Source: Anaerolineae bacterium (GTDB lineage Bacteria > Chloroflexota > Anaerolineae > Aggregatilineales > Phototrophicaceae). From it: a DNA stretch of 64,000 bases. Both the position numbers and the translations under genes were made by a program. The DNA lies in NCBI GenBank assembly GCA_022843385.1, contig JALHNT010000035.1, positions 1 to 64,000 on the forward strand. Reading direction: 5' to 3'. Shown in pieces: positions 15,977-25,466 of this stretch (within the stretch, counting starts at the first letter, position 1; every line of letters begins with the position of its first letter). Under the pieces are notes generated by a model. The model made no database searches, was not told where the DNA came from, and saw only the letters and a list, made by a program, of their open reading frames with translations.

Positions 15977-16903
15977 ATGCGCATTATCGTCACCGGTGGC
16001 ACCGGCAGCGTCGGCGTTCCGCTGGTTCAGGAATTAGCTCAGGCAGGTCATGAGGTGGTCGTCCTCACCCGTAGCGCAGCCAAAGCCGCAGCCATCAGCG
16101 CCAGCGGTCGATGGTCGCCCCGTGTGCGGAGTTTGGTCTGGGATGGGCGCACCGCCGCTGGTTGGGGCGATCAGGTGGATGGAGACAGCGCCATTGTCAA
16201 TCTGGCCGGGGAGAACATCGGTCAGGGACGATGGACGCCGGAATTCCGCCAGCGGGTGTTGCAGAGTCGTCTGGACGCAGCCGCAGCCATTACCCAGTCC
16301 ATCACTCAGGCTGCCGCTCCTCCCCGCGTTCTGATTCAAGCTTCTGCTGTCGGTCACTATGGACCGCGGGGCGATGAACCCATCACCGAAGACACACCGC
16401 CAGTGGCTGATTTCCGTGCCAGCGTCACCGTGCAATGGGAAGCCGCGACGGCCGACCTGCCCATCCGCCAATGCGTCCTGCGTATCGGCATCGTTCTGGA
16501 TCGTCATGCCGGGGCGTTGCCACCTTTCCTGCTCGCCTCGCGTTTCCTGGCCTCCCGTCTAGGCGATGGTCGCCAGTATATCCCCTGGATTCATCATGCC
16601 GATACCAGTGGCGTCATCCGCTTTCTGATCGAACAGGCGAATGCATCTGGCGTCTACAATGTCTGCTCCCCGGAACCTGCCACCAACGCTGCCTTTTTTC
16701 AGTCACTGGCGCAAGTCCGCCACAGCCTGGCGCTTTTCCCCGTACCTGGCACAGTCATTCGCCTGGCTGCTGGAGAGAAAGCCAACGCCGTCCTCGACAG
16801 CCAGCGAGTCATCCCCAAACGGCTGTTGGAAGCGGGTTATCGTTTTCGTTTCCCGCAACTGACCGACGCTCTGCGCGATCTATTGAACCCATCAGGAGCT
16901 TAA
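15977..16903 (+). CDS. TIGR01777-family SDR epimerase-like protein
   Basis: A 308-residue extended SDR protein. It starts MRIIVTGGTGSVGVPL (TGxxGxxG nucleotide-binding motif). The family-specific segments VNLAGENIGQGRWTPEFR, LIQASAVGHYGPRGDE and a C-terminal DUF1731-like segment (SQRVIPKRLLEAGYRFRFP) are present. This group includes bacterial YfcH and plant SulA-like proteins; the reaction is not established. ATG 15977 gives the canonical N-terminus. It is followed one base later by a thioesterase gene. Confidence 0.9.
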   Translation: MRIIVTGGTGSVGVPLVQELAQAGHEVVVLTRSAAKAAAISASGRWSPRVRSLVWDGRTAAGWGDQVDGDSAIVNLAGENIGQGRWTPEFRQRVLQSRLDAAAAITQSITQAAAPPRVLIQASAVGHYGPRGDEPITEDTPPVADFRASVTVQWEAATADLPIRQCVLRIGIVLDRHAGALPPFLLASRFLASRLGDGRQYIPWIHHADTSGVIRFLIEQANASGVYNVCSPEPATNAAFFQSLAQVRHSLALFPVPGTVIRLAAGEKANAVLDSQRVIPKRLLEAGYRFRFPQLTDALRDLLNPSGA

Positions 16904-16904
16904 C

Positions 16905-17399
16905 ATGACCCATGATCGAACCCGGCAGTATGCATGGCAGGACCCGCTGCCCTCGGCTGCTGCCGGCATGACTCTCAGCGGCATCGACTACCTCCGCGCC
17001 ATGATCGCCGGGCAATTGGCTCCGCCTCCCATCGCTGCTACGCTGGATTACACGTTGGATGAAGTCAGCGAGGGCAAAGCGATCTTCTCCTGTGAGCCGA
17101 AGGAGTTTCACTACAATCCGATTGGCGTGGTTCATGGCGGGCTGGCCGCTACCCTGCTCGACTCGGCAATGGCCTGTTCGATTCATACGCTGCTCCCCAC
17201 TGGGGTGGGTTACACCACCATCGAATTGCACCTGAACTATGTCCGCCCACTGACCAGCACAACTGGGCGTGTCCAGGCCATCGGCGAAGTGATCCATAGC
17301 GGGCGCAGCATCGCCACGGCCCAGGGTCGGCTGGTGGATGCATCCGGCAAACTCTACGCGCACGGCAGCACGACCTGCCTCATCATGCGACCGGGTTAA
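16905..17399 (+). CDS. Hotdog-fold thioesterase (PaaI-type)
   Basis: A 164-residue protein with the hotdog signature VHGGLAATLLDSAMACSI (HGG motif), then TTIELHLNYVRP and TGRVQAIGEVIHSGRSIATAQGRL. PaaI-like enzymes hydrolyse acyl-CoA thioesters, often aromatic ones. The start is one base after the SDR gene stop, so the pair is an operon. A hairpin follows at 17408. Confidence 0.88.
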   Translation: MTHDRTRQYAWQDPLPSAAAGMTLSGIDYLRAMIAGQLAPPPIAATLDYTLDEVSEGKAIFSCEPKEFHYNPIGVVHGGLAATLLDSAMACSIHTLLPTGVGYTTIELHLNYVRPLTSTTGRVQAIGEVIHSGRSIATAQGRLVDASGKLYAHGSTTCLIMRPG

Positions 17400-17407
17400 G
17401 CGCCTGT

Positions 17408-17431
17408 CAGGATATGCTATCCTGCTTCTTA
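17408..17431 (+). terminator. Probable terminator after the SDR-thioesterase operon
   Basis: Perfect 7-bp hairpin CAGGATA-TGC-TATCCTG followed by CTTCTT. The T tract is weak. Confidence 0.45.
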
Positions 17432-17527
17432 CAGGGAATATTAACGCTTCATCCGTTCGTTTGCCGTTAAACTGGCTATTAGACGAATCTCACGCACTTC
17501 ATACGCAGTCGAACTATGATATACTGC

Positions 17528-18286
<759 letters not shown>

Positions 18287-18369
18287 TAGCGAAATGCAAG
18301 GATATTGGGCATAATGAAAATATTATTGCTGATCTGGAAGGAAGCCCTTTTTAGACTGAAAGGTTCAGC

Positions 18370-18807
18370 ATGATGGACGCCGATCTCGCAGACATCAAGC
18401 AATTGCTGGCGGACTTGCGCGGATTTGATAAAGAGCGGCGACGCACCGCCGTGATGAAGTTGGGCATGGTGGGCGGCGAAGAAGCACTGCGCGCTCTGAT
18501 GATGACGGTACGCAATGACCACGAAGACCTGATTACACGCGGGCGGGCCGCGATGATGCTGGGTAAACTGCGCGATGTGCGCGCCGTCGAACCCCTGATC
18601 CGCGCCCTGGATGCGCCCGGTTTCACCACCCCGGTTTATGCCGCCGAAGCGCTGGGAAAAATCGGCGACAGACGCGCCATTGGCCCGCTGCTTTCAGCCC
18701 TTTCGGTGGGCAATGAAACGCTGACCAAAGCCGCGCTCGAAGCGCTGCACAAACTGGGCTACGAGTCCGAACAAGCGGAAGTCGAGCCGGTCGAAATCAG
18801 TTCATGA
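18370..18807 (+). CDS. HEAT-repeat (PBS lyase-like) protein
   Basis: A 145-residue protein built of about four helical hairpin repeats with recurring R-x-A-A-M-x-L-G-K-L-x-D-x-R-A-V-E-P-L-I spacing (for example near residues 55-80 and 88-110). This is the PBS-lyase HEAT-like type found as scaffolds. It follows the ABC ATPase on the same strand 83 bases downstream and converges with the next gene. Specific partner unknown. Confidence 0.82.
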   Translation: MMDADLADIKQLLADLRGFDKERRRTAVMKLGMVGGEEALRALMMTVRNDHEDLITRGRAAMMLGKLRDVRAVEPLIRALDAPGFTTPVYAAEALGKIGDRRAIGPLLSALSVGNETLTKAALEALHKLGYESEQAEVEPVEISS

Positions 18808-18808
18808 G

Positions 18809-19483
18809 TCAGCAGTAACGGTTCTGTCCCATCTCCAGCAGGCGATCCAGATCATCGGGGTATTCACTCATGCGTGAGTATTCGCCGATGGTGTTATGAA
18901 TCTCGATCCGCACCGGCGTTTGCCAGAGATGTTCCCTGGTCAAGGGACACGGCGTATAACTGATGACGGTCAAGTGAGCGCTCGGCAGTATGAAAACATG
19001 AGCCAGCGCAAACGCTCCATTATCCTGAAGAATGTATTCCACAAAGCCGGTTTGCGGCTGACCATACCACGCCAGTATCTCACCGAGTGGTATGCGCGTC
19101 GCCAATGTACCAAATGACCGAACCCGCCCATTCTCGCGGTTGAAACTCAACGTCGCCTGGGGTGCAGCGATAAAACCCGGCTGCATCCCGTTCCACAACC
19201 AGCGCAGGATCGGTGGGCCGCTGGATTGGCGCAGCCCCTCCACCTGTTCCGCCGATGGTGTCCAGCCTTTTACCCAGGCATGAGCTTGTAGATCGTTCAA
19301 CGCTTCAGTGATGTCCGTCACACCCGGATGAATGCCGAGGAAACACGGCGGCGCACAACCCGGCTCATCGAACAGGGCTGTTAAACCGTGTCGCTGCAAG
19401 GGAAAAGCACGCAGCAGCACTGGTGCTGAGGCCAGCAGGATGACGAGCAGCAGCGCCCCCCGTACCACTAACCGACAGATCAC
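18809..19483 (-). CDS. Hypothetical exported protein
   Basis: A 224-residue protein with an N-terminal hydrophobic signal or anchor (about 5-26) and an extracytoplasmic remainder. A CAPPCFLGIHPGVTDITEAL segment near residue 43 resembles a motif I associate with uncharacterised secreted proteins of Chloroflexota, but I cannot name a family. Its ATG overlaps the stop of the PIN-TRAM gene by four bases (19480-19483), so it is the second gene of that operon. Confidence 0.7.
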   Translation of the reverse strand: MICRLVVRGALLLVILLASAPVLLRAFPLQRHGLTALFDEPGCAPPCFLGIHPGVTDITEALNDLQAHAWVKGWTPSAEQVEGLRQSSGPPILRWLWNGMQPGFIAAPQATLSFNRENGRVRSFGTLATRIPLGEILAWYGQPQTGFVEYILQDNGAFALAHVFILPSAHLTVISYTPCPLTREHLWQTPVRIEIHNTIGEYSRMSEYPDDLDRLLEMGQNRYC

Positions 19484-20526
19484 GTCTTTTCCGGCTCAGC
19501 GAAGAACATGCGCCCGGTGTCGCGGGTAATCATCTTGGTCACTTTGACGGTGATGGTGCGATCCATATATTGCCGTCCATTTTCCACCACCACCATTGTG
19601 CCGTCTTCCAGATACCCCACGCCCTGATTAGGATCGCGGCCTTCCTGGATGACGCGGATGGGCAGCGTTTCCCCCGGCAGATACATCGAGCGCACCGCGT
19701 TTGCCAGCGCGTTGACGTTCAACACCATCACGCCATGCGTCTCGGCAATCCGGTTCAGTGGATAATCGTTGGTGATGATGGTCGCGCCCATCTTGGAAGC
19801 CAGCGCCACCAGCTTGTCATCAACCTCCGGGATGCTGACCACATCATCTTCAATGATCTTGAAGGGAACGCCGCCATCGCGCTGAAGCTCTTTCAGCTTT
19901 TCCAGGCCGTGCCGTCCCCGGCTGCGGCGCAGCATATCCGATGAGTCAGCGATCTGTTGCAGCTCACGGATGACGAACTGCGGCGCGATCAACGAGCCGC
20001 CCAGGAAGCCGGTCTTGGCAATTTCGACAATCCGACCATCAATCAGGACGCTGGTATCCAGTAGGATGGTGCGATCGGCACCAGTTGTGAGGAATGTCCG
20101 CTTGCTACCGCTCACATTTCCCAGCAAGCCGAGGATTTCACCAGCCCGCGTGTTGAAGATCGATAATCCAACATAACCGCAGAGCACCGAGACGACTGCC
20201 GGCAGCCAGTTGCCCAACGGTGAATTGAGCTGCGATAGCGGATAGGCCAGTAACAGGCCAAGCAGCAGACCGATGCTCATCCCGGTCAGCGAGGTGAGCA
20301 GTGACTCAGCCGGTGTGTCTGTCACGGTGCGCCGCACAAAACGCAGGGGATAGATGGTGAACCAGGGAGTCAGAATCAAGCCCACCAGGATACCGACCAG
20401 AGCGAAGATGGTTGAAGTGACTTCAACCGGCAGTCCGAGCGTGGTCGACGAATCGACGCCCAGCCGCGCCCCCAGCAACCCAAAGAGAACGGTACCGATG
20501 AGTCGTATAGCAAAATCACCTGTCAT
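19480..20526 (-). CDS. YacL-like membrane protein with PIN and TRAM domains
   Basis: A 348-residue protein. About four N-terminal membrane segments (1-140) precede a PIN nuclease-fold domain (about 155-270, RTILLDTSVLIDGRIVEIAK at the start, IITNDYPLNRIAE at the end with acidic residues) and a C-terminal TRAM RNA-binding domain (about 285-345). The layout matches Bacillus YacL, a probable membrane-tethered RNase. ATG 20526 is preceded by CAGGAG at 10 bases; upstream in-frame codons to 20703 are not supported. The first gene of a two-gene operon. Confidence 0.88.
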   Translation of the reverse strand: MTGDFAIRLIGTVLFGLLGARLGVDSSTTLGLPVEVTSTIFALVGILVGLILTPWFTIYPLRFVRRTVTDTPAESLLTSLTGMSIGLLLGLLLAYPLSQLNSPLGNWLPAVVSVLCGYVGLSIFNTRAGEILGLLGNVSGSKRTFLTTGADRTILLDTSVLIDGRIVEIAKTGFLGGSLIAPQFVIRELQQIADSSDMLRRSRGRHGLEKLKELQRDGGVPFKIIEDDVVSIPEVDDKLVALASKMGATIITNDYPLNRIAETHGVMVLNVNALANAVRSMYLPGETLPIRVIQEGRDPNQGVGYLEDGTMVVVENGRQYMDRTITVKVTKMITRDTGRMFFAEPEKT

Positions 20527-20819
20527 GTTGGGAATACTCCTGGGATCATCATCGCCGCGTGACCCGCCAATAAGTCTGTCGGCGGGCGCCTGAACCAGTC
20601 GTTCAGGACGAAGCTCCAATGAACCACGCAATAAAATGGACGATACGGTGCGCTTGCATCCCCTCTGACACAATAAAGGCGTGCCATCTGGAGCGCAAAT
20701 CAATCATTCCTCGACTGTAGCAGTATTGTTCGCCGCCGTCAAATACTGGCGCTGCCCTGCCCGACCTCGTTACACTAGAAGCTGAAGCCTGCAATTTATC
20801 CGCGTAGGAAGGTGAAAAA

Positions 20820-21665
20820 ATGCCTTTTGGAACAGACCTGATTAAACAGATTCACAACACACCCATCATCCCCAATAGCCTTGCCATCTGGGGGCTGGGG
20901 CAGATGGGCATCGCCATCAAAGGCCCGGACGCCACGCTGGTGATTGACCCATGCCTGACCGATATTGTGCGCGAGTTATTCGGCGAGAATTGGGTGCGAG
21001 CGTATCCCGAACCGATCCAGTCCGAGCTGATGAGTGGGATTAACTATTACCTCGTCTCACATGAACACCTCGACCACCTCGAACCTCGAACCGCAGCAAG
21101 TATGCTGCAAGCCTCGCCCGACATGCGCTTTGTCGCGCCGGGATGGTGTGCCGAAGAATTGGCAAAGATCCAGGTCACGGGCGACCGTCTGCTGATCCCA
21201 CAAGCGCTGGAGCAGATCACCCTGCCAGGGACATCGATCCGGTTGACGGCGATCCCATCGGCACATTATGCCAAAGAATATGATGAGCAAAAGGGCTATC
21301 GCTGGTTTGGCTATCTGATCGAATGGAATGGCGTCGTCTTCTACCATGCCGGTGACACCATCATCCATCCGGGCTATGTCGAGACCTTGAAGCAGTTGCC
21401 CACCGCTGATGTGGCGATGGTTCCGGTCAACGGACGCGACTGGTATCGGGAGACCGTGACGGGTGCAGTGGGTAATCTGCTGCCCGATGAAGCGGCGCGG
21501 CTGGCACAAGAAATGGGCTGGAGTGTGTTGATCCCCGGCCATAACGATATGTACCCCAAGAATGCCATCCCGATGGGCAGCATTGTCGAGGCGCTGGAGA
21601 AGTTCGCTCCACGCCAGCCTTACAAGTTCCTGCAACCGGGAGAGCTGTACTACTTTGTCAAGTAG
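20820..21665 (+). CDS. UlaG-like metallo-beta-lactamase-fold hydrolase
   Basis: A 281-residue metallo-beta-lactamase-fold protein with HxHxDH (HEHLDH, 81-86), then a VFYHAGDTIIHPGY metal-ligand segment and a late IPGHNDM. Layout and length fit UlaG (L-ascorbate-6-phosphate lactonase) and related RNase Z-like hydrolases, though no ascorbate operon is nearby. RBS GGAAGGTG lies before ATG 20820. A GT9 gene overlaps its 3' end. Confidence 0.85.
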   Translation: MPFGTDLIKQIHNTPIIPNSLAIWGLGQMGIAIKGPDATLVIDPCLTDIVRELFGENWVRAYPEPIQSELMSGINYYLVSHEHLDHLEPRTAASMLQASPDMRFVAPGWCAEELAKIQVTGDRLLIPQALEQITLPGTSIRLTAIPSAHYAKEYDEQKGYRWFGYLIEWNGVVFYHAGDTIIHPGYVETLKQLPTADVAMVPVNGRDWYRETVTGAVGNLLPDEAARLAQEMGWSVLIPGHNDMYPKNAIPMGSIVEALEKFAPRQPYKFLQPGELYYFVK

Positions 21666-22719
21666 GCCACGCCGGATCGTCCTGATTTTACCCTGCTGCA
21701 TCGGCGATGTGGTCATGGCGACGGCGACCCTGCTGGCGCTGCGCCGGGGTTATCCCGAAGCCCATATCACCTGGTCAGTTGGGGGCTGGTCGAAAGCAGT
21801 TGTGGAAGATCATCCGGCGCTGGATGCTGTTCTCGACACAGGATCATTGGCATTGCCGGTGCAGTCGGTGCGCGGCTTCTGGCATTTCGTCCAGCAACTA
21901 CGCGCTGGTCACTTCGATCTGGCGGTTTCGTTGGTGCGCTCGCCGCTGATGAGTCTGGCGGTGATGCTGTCCGGCATTCCGATGCGCGCCGGGTTGGATA
22001 GTGCCGGACGCGGCTTCGGCTATACCATTCGCGCCCCGGTTAATCCACAGATGGTGCGTCATGAAGCCGAGATTTATCTGGATGTGGCGCGGGCGCTGGG
22101 ACTGGATACAAGCGGCTGTGTGGCTCAGGTGTCGGTGCGATCAGCCGACATCGAGGCCGTTAGACAGCGTATCGCCGCGCCACGTTTCATTGCGATGCAT
22201 CCCGGCGGCGGGCGCAATCCGGGCATGGTGATGGATGAGAAGCGCTGGCCGGTCAGCCACTTTTCTGAACTGGCAAATCGACTGTTCAACCGTTTTCATC
22301 TGCCGGTCGCCTTGGTCGGCGGAAGGGATGATGCGCCACTGCTTCAGGCGGTGGCTGACGGGTTGAACGAAGGCATGATCGGTCAATATGCCGGCACGTT
22401 TTCTTTCGGCGAGATGGCGGCGCTGGGGCATCTGGCCTGGCTCTACATCGGCAACGACACCGGCATGACTCATCTGGCAGCCGCGGCTGGCGGGCGCGTC
22501 ATCATGATTCTGGGGCCATCCGATCCCCGGCGGTATGCGCCCTTCACGCCCGATAGTCTGGCTGTGTGGAAACCGGCAGCGGTTGCGGTGCGCGGCGTCA
22601 GCGCCGGTGCGCCGCAGCAGTGGGATTGGGAGCGCGATGGCATCCGGGTAGATGAGGTCGAACAGCAGATCCTCGACTGGTTGGCGCGGCGTTCTCTTTT
22701 GCCCGACACCTCGCTATAA
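21655..22719 (+). CDS. Glycosyltransferase family 9 (heptosyltransferase-like)
   Basis: A 354-residue GT9 protein. The N-terminal RIVLILPCCIGDVVMATATLLALRRGYPEA is typical. IAMHPGGG and a C-terminal YIGNDTGMTHLAAAAG segment complete the ADP-heptose-transferase signature. I chose TTG 21655, which follows GGGAGAG by nine bases and overlaps the preceding gene by 11 bases; the longer frame back to 21562 lies within that gene. In Gram-negatives such enzymes build LPS core; in a probably LPS-free Chloroflexota cell it would decorate another surface glycan. Confidence 0.85.
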   Translation: MSSRPRRIVLILPCCIGDVVMATATLLALRRGYPEAHITWSVGGWSKAVVEDHPALDAVLDTGSLALPVQSVRGFWHFVQQLRAGHFDLAVSLVRSPLMSLAVMLSGIPMRAGLDSAGRGFGYTIRAPVNPQMVRHEAEIYLDVARALGLDTSGCVAQVSVRSADIEAVRQRIAAPRFIAMHPGGGRNPGMVMDEKRWPVSHFSELANRLFNRFHLPVALVGGRDDAPLLQAVADGLNEGMIGQYAGTFSFGEMAALGHLAWLYIGNDTGMTHLAAAAGGRVIMILGPSDPRRYAPFTPDSLAVWKPAAVAVRGVSAGAPQQWDWERDGIRVDEVEQQILDWLARRSLLPDTSL

Positions 22720-22720
22720 T
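22715..22720 (+). promoter_or_regulatory. -10 element overlapping the GT9 stop codon
   Basis: TATAAT overlaps the TAA stop of the GT9 gene and lies 36 bases before the epimerase ATG 22757. No -35 match at the usual distance. Confidence 0.4.
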
Positions 22721-22756
22721 GCACGGCGCAGTAGCCACCACCCATAGGACTCACCC

Positions 22757-23713
22757 ATGCGAATTCTGATTACGGGATCAAGCGGACAGATTGGCACAAA
22801 CCTGGGCCTGCATTTGCTAGAACAGGGGCATTTCGTCTATGGTGTCGATGTACGCGCCAACCGCTGGACTGACCGCATCCCGACTCTGATCCAGGACTTG
22901 AGCGCTCCTTATACCAACTATAATGGCGGTATTGGATTCGTCGAATACCCGGAAAACCTGGATGTCGTGGTGCATTTCGCCGCCCATGCCAAAGTCCATG
23001 AACTGGTCGAGCGCCCGGAACGTGCCCTCGCTAACATCATGATGACCTTCAATGTGCTGGAATTCTGCCGCCAGAACCACCTGCCGATCATCTTCAGCAG
23101 CTCGCGCGAGGTCTATGGCGACATCTACCGCTATATCACTGAAGAGAGCCATGCCGACTTCTACTTCACCGAAAGCCCTTACTCGGCCAGCAAGATTTCC
23201 GGCGAAGCGCTGATCTATTCTTATGCCCAGTGTTATGATCTGAAGTACCTCGTCTTCCGCTTCAGCAATGTTTATGGGCGCTACGACAACGATCTGGAAC
23301 GAATGGAGCGCGTCATTCCGCTATTCATCCGCAAAATCCAGCACCAGGAACCGATCACCGTGTTTGGCGAGAGTAAGGTGCTGGACTTCACCTATGTCGA
23401 TGATTGTGTGCGGGGCGTCTATGCCGGCATCGAACGACTGGTAGAAGGTCGAGTCGCCAACGAGACGATCAATTTGGCGTATGGACAGGGAAACACCCTG
23501 GTGGCGATGGCCGGTTTCATCGGCGACGCGCTGGGCATTACCCCCGACGTCAGCGTTGAACCGGCGCGCGTTGGCGAAGTGACCCATTACGTCGCCAACA
23601 TCAGCAAAGCGCAGGAGTTACTGGACTACCATCCCACCACACCGTTGAAAGATGGGATTCACAAGGCCGTCGCCTGGTCGGTTAACTGGTGGTCATCGCA
23701 TCAAGGTCGTTAG
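22757..23713 (+). CDS. NAD-dependent sugar epimerase/dehydratase (extended SDR)
   Basis: A 318-residue extended SDR. Nucleotide-binding TGSSGQIGTNL is at the N-terminus, catalytic IFSSSREVYG and YSASK follow, and then RFSNVYGRYDND and VLDFTYVDDCVRGV are the usual substrate-domain segments. It acts on an NDP-sugar as a 4-epimerase or 4,6-dehydratase. With GT9 just upstream and galE at 26148 it fits a surface-polysaccharide precursor pathway. The exact sugar cannot be told. Confidence 0.88.
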   Translation: MRILITGSSGQIGTNLGLHLLEQGHFVYGVDVRANRWTDRIPTLIQDLSAPYTNYNGGIGFVEYPENLDVVVHFAAHAKVHELVERPERALANIMMTFNVLEFCRQNHLPIIFSSSREVYGDIYRYITEESHADFYFTESPYSASKISGEALIYSYAQCYDLKYLVFRFSNVYGRYDNDLERMERVIPLFIRKIQHQEPITVFGESKVLDFTYVDDCVRGVYAGIERLVEGRVANETINLAYGQGNTLVAMAGFIGDALGITPDVSVEPARVGEVTHYVANISKAQELLDYHPTTPLKDGIHKAVAWSVNWWSSHQGR

Positions 23714-23737
23714 CGCATTCAGACAAAAGGGGACAGG

Positions 23738-24355
23738 ATGGATCAGGATCAGAGCCACGATGCCATTGTCGCTCGGCTGCGGGCGGGTGACGAGCAGACC
23801 TTCACTGACATCGTGGATCAGTACAGCCCCTCTATGATTCGTATCGCCATGATTTATGTGCGGGATCGCGCGATTGCCGAAGAAGTCGTGCAGGATACCT
23901 GGATTGCCGCGCTGCGTGGCCTGGCACGCTTCGAGGGGCGATCATCGCTCAAGACCTGGCTGTATACCATCCTCACCAACCGCGCCAAGACCCGTGCCAC
24001 CCGTGAAGATCGCTATGTGCCGCTGGAACAAGGCGACGACTCGGACGATGCGCCGCTGGTCGATCTGGAGCGATTCGACAGCGACCATTACTGGGCCGAT
24101 GGCCGGCTGCCGCAGCCCTGGGAAGATGTGCCGGAGACGCGCCTGATGTCCCGTGAGACGCTCGGCCTGATCGCTGCTGCCCTGGAGTCGCTACCGCCCA
24201 ATCAGCGCGAAGTCATTCGAATGCGCGATGTTGAAGGATTTTCGTCCGACGAAGTCTGTAACATCCTCGGCCTTTCCGAGACCAATCAACGCGTGCTGCT
24301 GCACCGCGCCCGCAGCAAGGTTCGCCAAGCCCTGGAAGACTATCTGAAGTCGTGA
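23738..24355 (+). CDS. ECF-type RNA polymerase sigma factor
   Basis: A 205-residue ECF sigma factor. Region 2 occupies about 10-80 (VARLRAGDEQTFTDIVDQY, RDRAIAEEVVQDTWIAAL, then FEGRSSLKTWLYTILTNRAK). A roughly 50-residue acidic linker includes a YWADGRLPQPWED segment. Region 4 (about 140-200) has LPPNQREVIRMRDVEGFSSDEVC and LHRARSKVRQAL. RBS AAAAGGGG lies before ATG 23738. The next gene, overlapping by four bases, is its zinc-binding anti-sigma factor. Confidence 0.93.
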   Translation: MDQDQSHDAIVARLRAGDEQTFTDIVDQYSPSMIRIAMIYVRDRAIAEEVVQDTWIAALRGLARFEGRSSLKTWLYTILTNRAKTRATREDRYVPLEQGDDSDDAPLVDLERFDSDHYWADGRLPQPWEDVPETRLMSRETLGLIAAALESLPPNQREVIRMRDVEGFSSDEVCNILGLSETNQRVLLHRARSKVRQALEDYLKS

Positions 24356-24618
24356 GTCGATTTATGGAACACGAGATGACCTGTCTGGAACTAGTTGAAA
24401 TAGTCACAGAATACTTCGACGACGCCCTGTCACTTGATGCCCGTCGGCGTTTTGAGACTCACCTGACCGAATGCGAAGGCTGTACGGCTTACGTCGAGCA
24501 GATGCGGTTGACCATTCATATCACGGGTAAGCTGACCGAAGAGTCGTTGTCGTCGACTGCACGAGACACCCTCCTGGCCGCTTTCCGCCACTGGAAGACC
24601 GAGAACAACGCCGAATAG
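24352..24618 (+). CDS. zf-HC2-type soluble anti-sigma factor
   Basis: An 88-residue protein with the ZAS motif: C11, then H37-x3-C41-x2-C44 (HLTECEGC). No membrane segment is present, so it is a cytoplasmic, probably redox- or zinc-responsive, antagonist of the ECF sigma factor encoded immediately upstream. GTG 24352 overlaps the sigma stop (GTGA); an ATG at 24364 is an alternative. Coupling of the two frames implies balanced production. Confidence 0.88.
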   Translation: MSRFMEHEMTCLELVEIVTEYFDDALSLDARRRFETHLTECEGCTAYVEQMRLTIHITGKLTEESLSSTARDTLLAAFRHWKTENNAE

Positions 24619-24621
24619 AAT

Positions 24622-25371
24622 TCAGGCATGAATCACCTGAATCCCCATCTGTCGGTAAACGGCTGTATCGTCATCAGTTGCATCGGTCACGAGATGGGTC
24701 AGCGTTGCCGTTGCTCCCAAGATGAACGGTGCGACCCGACCCAGCTTATCCGCCGACGCCAGCGCAACGACCCATGTTGCATTGGCGATCATCAGACGTT
24801 TGAGATGGGCTTCTTCATAGGAAAAGTCGCTGATCCCGGCTTCAGGATGCAGGCCGTTCACCCCTAAGAAACAGATGTCTGCCCGCAAAGTCGCCAACGT
24901 TGCAGCCGCTTCTGCGCCCACAATTGCCAGAGTCGGTTTATGCAGACTACCTCCCAGCGCGATGACTTCCAGATAGGGGAAATCAGCCAGGATGGGCAGA
25001 GCCGCAACATTGTTGGTGATCACAGTGGCGCGCAGATGGGATGAAAAGCAAGCCGCAACCTGAGTGGTCGTGGTGCCACAATCGAGGAAAATCACCTGTC
25101 CATCCTGCGCCAGTACCGCTGCTGCATGGGCGATAGAAGCTTTGGCATCGATGAGCTGTTCACGTCGCGCGGTATAGGCGACCTCGGTCACTGCTTTGGG
25201 GACTGCTCCACCATGAACCCGGCGCAGCAGCCCAGCGTCAGCCAGTTCGTTCAGATCACGCCGAACCGTATCCTCTGATACACCCAACAAGCTTGAAACA
25301 TCGGCGGCCACGACCTTGCCATCACGTTTCAAGGCGGTGAGCATAACTTGCTGACGTTCTTCTTTAAGCAT
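24622..25371 (-). CDS. DeoR-family sugar-metabolism repressor
   Basis: A 249-residue protein. A DeoR helix-turn-helix lies at 1-57 (MLKEERQQVMLTALKRDGKV, VSEDTVRRDLNELADAGLLRRVHGGAV). The effector domain has the DeoR sugar-isomerase-like fold (FLDCGTTTTQVA, VITNN, LGGSLH, then VNGLHPEAGISDF). Ligands are usually phosphorylated sugars. It is divergent from a Nudix gene, with a palindrome in between (25408-25437), and likely regulates both. It converges on the anti-sigma gene three bases away. Confidence 0.9.
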   Translation of the reverse strand: MLKEERQQVMLTALKRDGKVVAADVSSLLGVSEDTVRRDLNELADAGLLRRVHGGAVPKAVTEVAYTARREQLIDAKASIAHAAAVLAQDGQVIFLDCGTTTTQVAACFSSHLRATVITNNVAALPILADFPYLEVIALGGSLHKPTLAIVGAEAAATLATLRADICFLGVNGLHPEAGISDFSYEEAHLKRLMIANATWVVALASADKLGRVAPFILGATATLTHLVTDATDDDTAVYRQMGIQVIHA

Positions 25372-25407
25372 TTCGAAATCATCCTTTTTGCATGAATTCG
25401 CAGTTTT

Positions 25408-25440
25408 ATACTTGATTTTGCAGGATAGTGCAAGTATGCT
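25408..25440 (+). promoter_or_regulatory. Promoter of the Nudix gene with overlapping inverted-repeat operator
   Basis: TTGATT (25412-25417) and TATGCT (25435-25440) have a 17-base spacer. A perfect 7-bp inverted repeat, ATACTTG (25408-25414) and CAAGTAT (25431-25437), overlaps both elements. It is the probable operator of the divergent DeoR-family regulator. Confidence 0.6.
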
Positions 25441-25466
25441 GTGCTAGCGAATGAAGAGGAGCCGAT

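Noticed and set aside
20603..20659. 18-codon reverse ORF with a good AGAGGGG ribosome-binding site upstream of the PIN-TRAM gene (possible leader peptide)
   Set aside because: No attenuator hairpin or codon run supports a leader function; it could be chance.
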